12,580 bases of DNA from Burkholderiales bacterium (GTDB lineage Bacteria > Pseudomonadota > Gammaproteobacteria > Burkholderiales > SG8-39). Under the pieces are notes generated by a model, which was not told the origin of the DNA, did not search any database, and saw nothing but the letters and a program-made list of their open reading frames with translations. The stretch's first letter is position 1; every line of letters starts with the position of its first letter. The position numbers and the translations under genes are program-made. The stretch is taken from contig JADLDQ010000010.1 of assembly GCA_020846575.1 (NCBI GenBank), positions 1 through 12,580 of the forward strand, written 5' to 3'. Of this stretch, positions 6,870 through 12,580 are shown piece after piece.

Positions 6870-6875
6870 TCCATC

Positions 6876-9800
6876 GTGAAATCCACAACAGTCCGCTCCT
6901 ACCTTGGCTTCGCGGCGCTGGCCGCCACTGCCACGCTGTGCCTTCTGCCGGGCGCCGCCTACCCGCAAGCGGGCAGGTTCATCTACGTCACCGGCGACGT
7001 GCAGATCGTCGACCAGAAGGGGACCGCGCGCCGTGCTGCCCGGGGTGCGCAGGTCGACGAAGGCGAATCGGTGGTCACCGGCGCGACCGGTCAGGCGCAG
7101 GCGCGCATGGTGGACGGCGGTTTCATCGCCGTGCGTCCCAACACGCAGATGAAGTTCGATGAGTACCGCACGCCCGCCGCAGGCCGATCCGAGAATGCGG
7201 TCATCTCGCTCATCAAGGGCGGCTTCCGCAGCATCACCGGCCTGATCGGCCGCGCCGACCGGACCCGATACGCAGTCAAGACGCCGACCGCGACCATCGG
7301 CATTCGCGGCACCGACCACGAACCTTACTTCGTCCCGCCCGAGGGGCAGGCGCAGCTGACGCACCAGCAGCTCGCGCAGATCAAGCTGCCCCTGTACCCC
7401 CTGCTCGGAGCGTCCGATCCCCGCAGCCCGCGCGAGCTGGCTCTGGGCGAGGTCATGGTGCGGCTGGCGCAGCTCGCCGATGGCGAAGGCGCCGACGCCG
7501 TGCCCAACCTGCTGCTCACTGACGACGAGGTGGAGATGCTGGCCCAGGCCGGTGCCCCGGGCGCACCTGGAGGTCCCGTCGGCGCCTTCGACCGGGTCAA
7601 CAATGGCTTCGCTGAAATCTCGACCAACGTCGGGTCCCAGCTCGTCACCCAGAACCAGATCGGCAACGCCCCGAGCGCGAATCTGCCGCCGGTCATCACC
7701 CCCACCGTTCCGGTGTTCTTCGCCCAGCCGCCGACGCCCCCGACCTTCAAGCCGGCGGTCACACCGCCCACACCGCCGGCTCCGCCCGCGCCGGTGCGAG
7801 TCGTCGACAACACCGCCAGCGTGGGCGCCGCGCTCAACAACGCCCAGCGGGTGATCGACGCACCGGTGGGCGGTCAGGTGTCCCAGGTCCAGTCGAACGT
7901 CATCCGAACCCCGGCACCGCAGACGACGGGAACGACGGAGCAGGCGCCGGTAAGCGAAGCCACCGGGCAGGCGGAAGTGCCGAGCGTGAGCGGCGGCACC
8001 GGCATCGTGGACCTGTTCAACCAGGTCATCACCTCGTGCACTGCGGGTTCCTGCACCGAGTACAACCCCGAGACCGGCACGGCGACGCGCAACGGCGTCG
8101 AGTTCACCGTCACCAACCCGTTCCTCAACGGCCAGCTCGCCATCGACGACTTCGGACTGCTGGCGCAGAACCGGGCGGAGGCGGCGGCGCTGTCCGTCAC
8201 CAACATCAATGCGGCGATCGCAGCCATCCAGAGCGCCCAGTCCGCCGCCAACAGCGGCAACGGAACGCTCCAGGGCGTCGCGCCGGTCGACACGACACAG
8301 GCGAGCAACCTGATCGCCGCCGCGCTGGGCGTGCTCACCCCGGCGCAACTTGCGACGGCACAGAGCCAGCTCAACACGGCCACCGCCCAGAACGCGCTGA
8401 TCGCCGCCGCGCAGTCGGCCGGCGCCACTGCGGCGGGGTCCATCGCGGGCTTTCTCACCACGGCGCAGAACGCGCTCGGCTCCGCCGGCGGGGCCGACCC
8501 GTCCCCCACCACGCCCAATTCATCTTTTGCCTCGAGCTGCCCGAGCGCACAGGCGTGCTCGGACGCGGCGGCGGCTTACGTCCCGATCGCCCAGCAGCTT
8601 CAGGCCGCGCAGGATTTCGTGACCGCCCAGGCGGTGTTCAACAATGCGCTGACGGCGTCCAATCGCGCCGCGGCTTTCGAGCAGCAGGCCGCCGGCGCCT
8701 CGGGCAATGCCGCCGCGGCGAACGGCACGGTGCAGACCCAGCTCTCGAACGCGAACGTGGCCCGGACCGCCGCGCTCAATGCGAACAGCGCGAGCATCGC
8801 CGCGGCCAACGCGGCGATCCCAGACTTCCCGGCGCAGGCGCTCGCCCAGTCGAACGCCGCGGCAGGTTCGGTCACGAACATCAACACCTCGATCGCCAGC
8901 ATCACGACCTCCCGGAACGCGGCGAACACCAGCAACACCACCCTGCAGGCGATCACCCCGGCCGATACCGCGCAGGCGAGCACGCTGGTCAACGCGGCGC
9001 TGGCGGTTCAGGCGAGCACGCCCGCGCTCATCAACGCGGCCCAGCTTTCGACGGCCCAGAGCCAGCTCGCCACGGCGAACACGCAGAACGGCATCATCAA
9101 CAACGCCAGGACCACCGGTCAGGCCGCTTACGACTCCATCGCCACGCCCTCGACCGGTTTCCTGGCCGTCGCGCAGAACGCCCTGGGGTCGGCCGCCGGT
9201 ACGCTCGACCCGAGCCCGCTCACCCCGAGTTCGAGCGTCGCGTCGACCTGTCCGAGCGCCCAGGCCTGCGCCGATCAGGCCGCGCACTACGCCGCAGCCG
9301 CGGCGACGGCCCAGGCGGCACTCAACTTCGCTGGCGCTCAGGCCGCGAACGGCAATGCCGCCACCGCCTCCGGCCGTGCAGCAGCGTTCCAGCAGCAGGC
9401 CACCACCGCGGCGACCAACGCGGCAGCCGCGAACACGACGGTCGGCGCGCAGTTGACCAATGCGCAGGCGGCGCAGCCGCTGGCGAGCGCCGCGGCCAGC
9501 GCGAGCGTCACGGCGGCCAACGCAGCGATCGGCGACATCGCCGCGGCCGCGCAGGCGCTCGCCACCAATGCGGCGGGCTCCTTCAACAGCGCGCAGACGG
9601 CGGCGAACTCGGTGCAGACCCTGGCAACGAGCGCCAACACGGACAACACGACGCTGCAGGGCCTTGCGAGCGTGAGCACCGCGCCCGCCACGAGCGCGAT
9701 CGCGACCGCGACCACCGCCATCGGCGCCGTTCCGGACGTGAGCGCGCTCAGCCTGGCCTCGGACGTGAGCAACGCAGCCTCCAAGCTGACGGCCGCCCAG

Positions 9801-12580
9801 ACCCAGCAGACCGCGGCGGCGACCACCGCCGGCAACGCCACCGGCGTGTACAACGCGAACGGCCAGTTCCGTGATCCCACGTACGCGGATGCCGGCCTGA
9901 ACGCCATGAACGCGGCCAAGACCGCCCTGGACAATGCCGTCAGCGCCATCCAGGCGGACAAGACAGTGGTCGATACGAGCGCCTCGACCCTCGCCACCCA
10001 GCAGGGGGCGGTGACCACGAACGTCGCCGCGGCCCAGGCGCAACGGACGAGCGCGCAGACCCAGGTGGGCACGGCGGATACGCAGAACACGAATCTCACG
10101 GGCGCGAAGACGGCCGGGCAGTCCGCCTACGATTCGATCGTCGCTCCCTCCACCGGATTCCTGGCTCTCGCGCAGGCCGCCCAGGGCTCGGGCGCCACCG
10201 CGCCCGATCCGGATCCGCTGGCGGCCAACTCCGCGCTCGCCTCGGGATGCGCCAGCGCGAAGGCCTGTTCCGATCTCTCGGCTCAATACGCCACCGCCGC
10301 GCAGAACGCCCAGGCCGCCTCCAATTTCACCGGCGCGGCGAACGCCTTCAACAACGCCGCCACGGCATCCACGCGCGCCACCACCTTCCAGACGGGCGCC
10401 CAGAACGCCCTCACGTCCGCGCAAGGCGCGGCGGGAACGGTCGCCACCCAGTTGGCCAGCGGCAACAGCGCGGTGAGCGGCGCGACGGCGGCGGTGAACG
10501 CGGCCGTGACCGCTGCCGGTTCTGCTCAGACCAGCGCGGGCGCGGCCAGCACCGCGGCGGGTGCGGCACAGACAGCGCTGAATGACGGTACGGCGAAGAC
10601 CCCTCTCATCAACAGCAACGCGACGGCGGTCACCACCCAGAAGACCACGCTCGAGCAGCAGGCGATCCTGGCGCAGTACAACAATCCGGCGGTCGCCTCC
10701 GCGGGCAACAACTTCGGCAGCCTGGTCGCCGGCGGCAAGCCTTTCACGTCCAGCGACAAGGTGGACGGCGCCGCCAACCAGCAGCCCAACACCACCTACG
10801 TGCTGGACGGGGCGAAGAACCTGGTGGAGATCCGCAACACCCAGATCCAGTCGCTCACCTTCGGCGGCTCGCCCACTTCGGTATCGGGCGCCAACGTCAA
10901 GTTCACCGGCACGCCGGTGCAGAACGAGACGTTCAAGACCGGCGACAACAACGTCTACCTGGGCCGCATCCAGGGCGGGACGATCAATATCAACGACGGT
11001 GCGACCGTGTACAACCTCGGCAACGAGAGCCTGCACTGGTTCGTGGCCCTGCAGCCGCAGGCCGGCTACGTGCAGAACCTCACCGGCACCACCAGCTACA
11101 CCCGGGCCGCCAACACCTCGCCCACCGACACCGCGGGGAATGCCGGGGTGCTCAACAGCGCCTCGCTCGCCGCGAACTTCACCAACCAGACGGTCAACGC
11201 CAACGTGAACCTGACCATCGCCTCGAAGACGCTCGACATGAGCGTCAACAACATGGGCATCAGCGGTAACGTCTTCGCGGGCGCCGGCTCCGGCCCGGGT
11301 TCCATCACCTGCTCGGGCGGCAGTTGCGCGGCCTCCTACGACGGCGAATTCCGCGGCGGCTTCGCAGCCACCAACGCGATCTATGCCGCGTACAACTACG
11401 GGATCTGGCCCACTGCCGGGTTCAGCGACCTGATCCGCGGCGCGGCGGTGTTCCAGGCGGGCACGGTCCCGCCGCTCGCGCCGCAGCCGCCGCTGTACGT
11501 CGCCACCGCCTACAACAGCACGGCGAGCTCCGGCTACGCCTCGCAGTTCGACCCGAGCGGTTCGACCTACACCCTGCTGGGCGGGAGCCTCACCACCGTG
11601 ACCGGCATGACCACGGAAAACACCGACACGATCGCCGGCGGAACGGCGGCCGACCAGGGAAGTATCACGCTTGCGAGCGGCAATGCGACCACGGGTAACA
11701 AGATCCTGTTCGGCCGCTGGACAGGTTCCACGGTCTCCGGCCTCGATTTCAACGGGTCGTTCTCCGGCCGCCCGGTGCTGGGCAGTTACTTCTGGATCGG
11801 AGGTCCGCAGCCCGGCCCCTTCTACCTGCCGGACGCGCTCGCCAACACGGCGACCTACACGCACGCGGGCGGGGTGAACCCGGTCGACCAGAGCGGTACG
11901 CAGGGCACGCAGACGGCCACGCTGTCGGTCGATTTCGCCAAGCAGGCGGTGAGCGCCGGCGTCAGCGCCTCGGTCGGCGCCAACAACTGGGTGGGCACCG
12001 CCAACAATATCAAGCTCGACGGCGGGTCCTTCTACGGCTCCACGGGCGGGAGCGCCACGGCCAAGAACCTGATGGGCGTGACCCTGAACAGCAGCGCGAC
12101 CGGCATCAACGGGAATCTCACCGGATGGCTGTTCGGCAACGCGCTGGACGGGGCTGGTTTCGCCTACAACTTCAGCAACGGCAGCAGCGCCTCGGTGGCC
12201 GGCGCGGCCGCATTCACCGGCTCGCAGCAGGCGCTGCCCGGCAGCGTGCCCGTGGTCGCGGCCCTGGGCTCGGCGTTCGCGACCGGCGGGACGCTGTGGA
12301 ACAACGCCGGGACCCTCGACGAGTCGTTCAACTACGCGGTGCAGGGGAGCATCACCAACGCCAGCCGCATCACCACGGACACCAACGGGCGTATCGTGGG
12401 CTTCGACGGGCACCTGCCGGTGGTGGCCGGCGGCGGGGTAAGCGACATACCGGTCGCCTACGCTGCCGCCGATGCACTCGTCGGCACCCCGCCCACGCCC
12501 GGCGGCAGCGGCACGGCGGCGGTGGCCTCGGTGTTCGACTGGGGAACGGATGCGGCCACCGGCATCTCCTGGGGGCGTTA
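6876..12580 (+). CDS. Giant exported FecR-domain protein with Ala-rich repeats and beta modules (3' truncated)
   Basis: An uninterrupted frame of 1,901 codons runs to the window edge, where the last codon is cut after TA. A signal peptide (MKSTTVRSYLGFAALAATATLCLLPGAAYPQA, given here as residues 1-32) starts the protein; its exact cleavage site is uncertain. A FecR domain follows (about 40-150), including 'GDVQIVD' and ending in TIGIRGTDHE (140-149). A Pro-rich linker lies at about 277-308. Residues 440-1270 are Ala/Gln/Asn/Thr-rich, probably helical, in long imperfect repeats with Cys pairs. From about 1270 the protein is Gly/Asn/Thr/Ser-rich with repeating beta modules. Known FecR proteins sense or regulate at the cell envelope, but FecR domains also occur in large exported proteins. 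There is no transmembrane anti-sigma arrangement here, so a structural or adhesin-like role outside the inner membrane is inferred. It is divergent from gspG and may be a client of that system. Function unknown. Confidence 0.92.
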   Translation, partial: MKSTTVRSYLGFAALAATATLCLLPGAAYPQAGRFIYVTGDVQIVDQKGTARRAARGAQVDEGESVVTGATGQAQARMVDGGFIAVRPNTQMKFDEYRTPAAGRSENAVISLIKGGFRSITGLIGRADRTRYAVKTPTATIGIRGTDHEPYFVPPEGQAQLTHQQLAQIKLPLYPLLGASDPRSPRELALGEVMVRLAQLADGEGADAVPNLLLTDDEVEMLAQAGAPGAPGGPVGAFDRVNNGFAEISTNVGSQLVTQNQIGNAPSANLPPVITPTVPVFFAQPPTPPTFKPAVTPPTPPAPPAPVRVVDNTASVGAALNNAQRVIDAPVGGQVSQVQSNVIRTPAPQTTGTTEQAPVSEATGQAEVPSVSGGTGIVDLFNQVITSCTAGSCTEYNPETGTATRNGVEFTVTNPFLNGQLAIDDFGLLAQNRAEAAALSVTNINAAIAAIQSAQSAANSGNGTLQGVAPVDTTQASNLIAAALGVLTPAQLATAQSQLNTATAQNALIAAAQSAGATAAGSIAGFLTTAQNALGSAGGADPSPTTPNSSFASSCPSAQACSDAAAAYVPIAQQLQAAQDFVTAQAVFNNALTASNRAAAFEQQAAGASGNAAAANGTVQTQLSNANVARTAALNANSASIAAANAAIPDFPAQALAQSNAAAGSVTNINTSIASITTSRNAANTSNTTLQAITPADTAQASTLVNAALAVQASTPALINAAQLSTAQSQLATANTQNGIINNARTTGQAAYDSIATPSTGFLAVAQNALGSAAGTLDPSPLTPSSSVASTCPSAQACADQAAHYAAAAATAQAALNFAGAQAANGNAATASGRAAAFQQQATTAATNAAAANTTVGAQLTNAQAAQPLASAAASASVTAANAAIGDIAAAAQALATNAAGSFNSAQTAANSVQTLATSANTDNTTLQGLASVSTAPATSAIATATTAIGAVPDVSALSLASDVSNAASKLTAAQTQQTAAATTAGNATGVYNANGQFRDPTYADAGLNAMNAAKTALDNAVSAIQADKTVVDTSASTLATQQGAVTTNVAAAQAQRTSAQTQVGTADTQNTNLTGAKTAGQSAYDSIVAPSTGFLALAQAAQGSGATAPDPDPLAANSALASGCASAKACSDLSAQYATAAQNAQAASNFTGAANAFNNAATASTRATTFQTGAQNALTSAQGAAGTVATQLASGNSAVSGATAAVNAAVTAAGSAQTSAGAASTAAGAAQTALNDGTAKTPLINSNATAVTTQKTTLEQQAILAQYNNPAVASAGNNFGSLVAGGKPFTSSDKVDGAANQQPNTTYVLDGAKNLVEIRNTQIQSLTFGGSPTSVSGANVKFTGTPVQNETFKTGDNNVYLGRIQGGTININDGATVYNLGNESLHWFVALQPQAGYVQNLTGTTSYTRAANTSPTDTAGNAGVLNSASLAANFTNQTVNANVNLTIASKTLDMSVNNMGISGNVFAGAGSGPGSITCSGGSCAASYDGEFRGGFAATNAIYAAYNYGIWPTAGFSDLIRGAAVFQAGTVPPLAPQPPLYVATAYNSTASSGYASQFDPSGSTYTLLGGSLTTVTGMTTENTDTIAGGTAADQGSITLASGNATTGNKILFGRWTGSTVSGLDFNGSFSGRPVLGSYFWIGGPQPGPFYLPDALANTATYTHAGGVNPVDQSGTQGTQTATLSVDFAKQAVSAGVSASVGANNWVGTANNIKLDGGSFYGSTGGSATAKNLMGVTLNSSATGINGNLTGWLFGNALDGAGFAYNFSNGSSASVAGAAAFTGSQQALPGSVPVVAALGSAFATGGTLWNNAGTLDESFNYAVQGSITNASRITTDTNGRIVGFDGHLPVVAGGGVSDIPVAYAAADALVGTPPTPGGSGTAAVASVFDWGTDAATGISWGR
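8193..10700 (+). repeat. Long Ala-rich protein repeats inside the FecR-domain gene
   Basis: A unit of about 225-240 residues recurs in the order half, full, full, half. Markers are 'SVTNIN' at residues 440 and 665, with a diverged counterpart near 902. 'CPSAQAC' occurs at 555-561 and 792-798, with CASAKAC at 1125-1131. 'TAS-x-RAAAF' or its variant TASTRATTF follows each Cys pair. 'GFL-x-x-AQNALGSA' (or AQAAQGS) comes before each Cys pair. The third unit is about 96 residues longer. The unit is recognisable in DNA but diverged, so the duplication is old. Confidence 0.8.
10700..12580 (+). repeat. Tandem beta-rich modules at the C-terminal side of the FecR-domain protein
   Basis: Two modules of about 250-290 residues are visible and a third appears to begin at the edge. 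Each contains a hydrophobic-G-R element: YLGRI (1361-1365), LFGRW (1611-1615) and SWGRY/W-like (1898 on). Further shared features are a 'TYT'-type strand with P-x-D-x-x-G, 'L-x-x-[DN]F-x-x-Q-x-V' (ANFTNQTV, VDFAKQAV), a 'G-x-[FL]-x-G' strand and 'GAA[VA]F'. The pattern recalls beta-barrel domains of TbpB-like surface lipoproteins, but that link is only by eye. Confidence 0.6.

Noticed and set aside
6828..8348. Long minus-strand open frame over the start of the FecR-domain gene
   Set aside because: Low-complexity Arg/Gly/Asp-rich product, no family features, and it crosses the divergent control region.
8520..12413. A 3.9-kb open frame on the minus strand, antisense to the FecR-domain gene
   Set aside because: Its product is Arg/Gly/Val-rich without recognisable domains. 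GC-rich codons and Ala repeats on the plus strand suppress stops in the antisense frame. The plus frame has a signal peptide, a FecR domain and a good ribosome site.

Overview
The window comes from a very GC-rich bacterial genome, most likely a Pseudomonadota member; a betaproteobacterium is my best guess. That rests on composition, the gsp gene style and the domain types, not on any marker gene. All clear genes concern exported proteins or the machinery that exports them. No tRNA, rRNA, CRISPR array, transposase or phage gene was seen.

Layout. (1) 1-2328 (+) is the 3' part of a large secreted or surface protein: an Asp-box (BNR/sortilin-like) propeller, a fibronectin type III domain, an InlB-type bacterial repeat and a duplicated C-terminal domain. 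(2) 2324-2515 is a tandem array of exactly 24 octamers that starts on the stop codon of that gene. Two strong stem-loops follow (2521-2563 and 2596-2626). (3) 2782-3258 (+) is a small type II secretion-like pseudopilin. (4) On the minus strand, convergent with it, lies a short operon in the order gspG (6723-6277), gspF (6270-5080), gspE (4993-3332). It encodes the major pseudopilin, the inner-membrane platform protein and the ATPase of a type II secretion system. The gspF-gspE spacer carries two perfect hairpins. (5) 6724-6875 is a comparatively AT-rich divergent control region with candidate extended -10 elements on both strands and an 8-bp perfect inverted repeat between them. (6) From 6876 to the window end (+) runs one uninterrupted frame of at least 1,901 codons. 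It has a signal peptide, a FecR domain, a Pro-rich linker, a long Ala-rich repeat region with paired cysteines, and Gly/Asn/Thr-rich beta modules. It is cut by the window edge.

How the parts may work together. The three gsp genes give the moving parts of a pseudopilus: motor, platform and major subunit. The 2782-3258 product would be an extra pseudopilus subunit. Both flanking large proteins look exported, and the giant FecR-domain protein is divergent from gspG across a shared control region. A reasonable hypothesis is a dedicated secretion unit with its surface or secreted clients. The secretin (GspD) and the other Gsp components are not in this window, so they must lie outside it or be shared with another locus.
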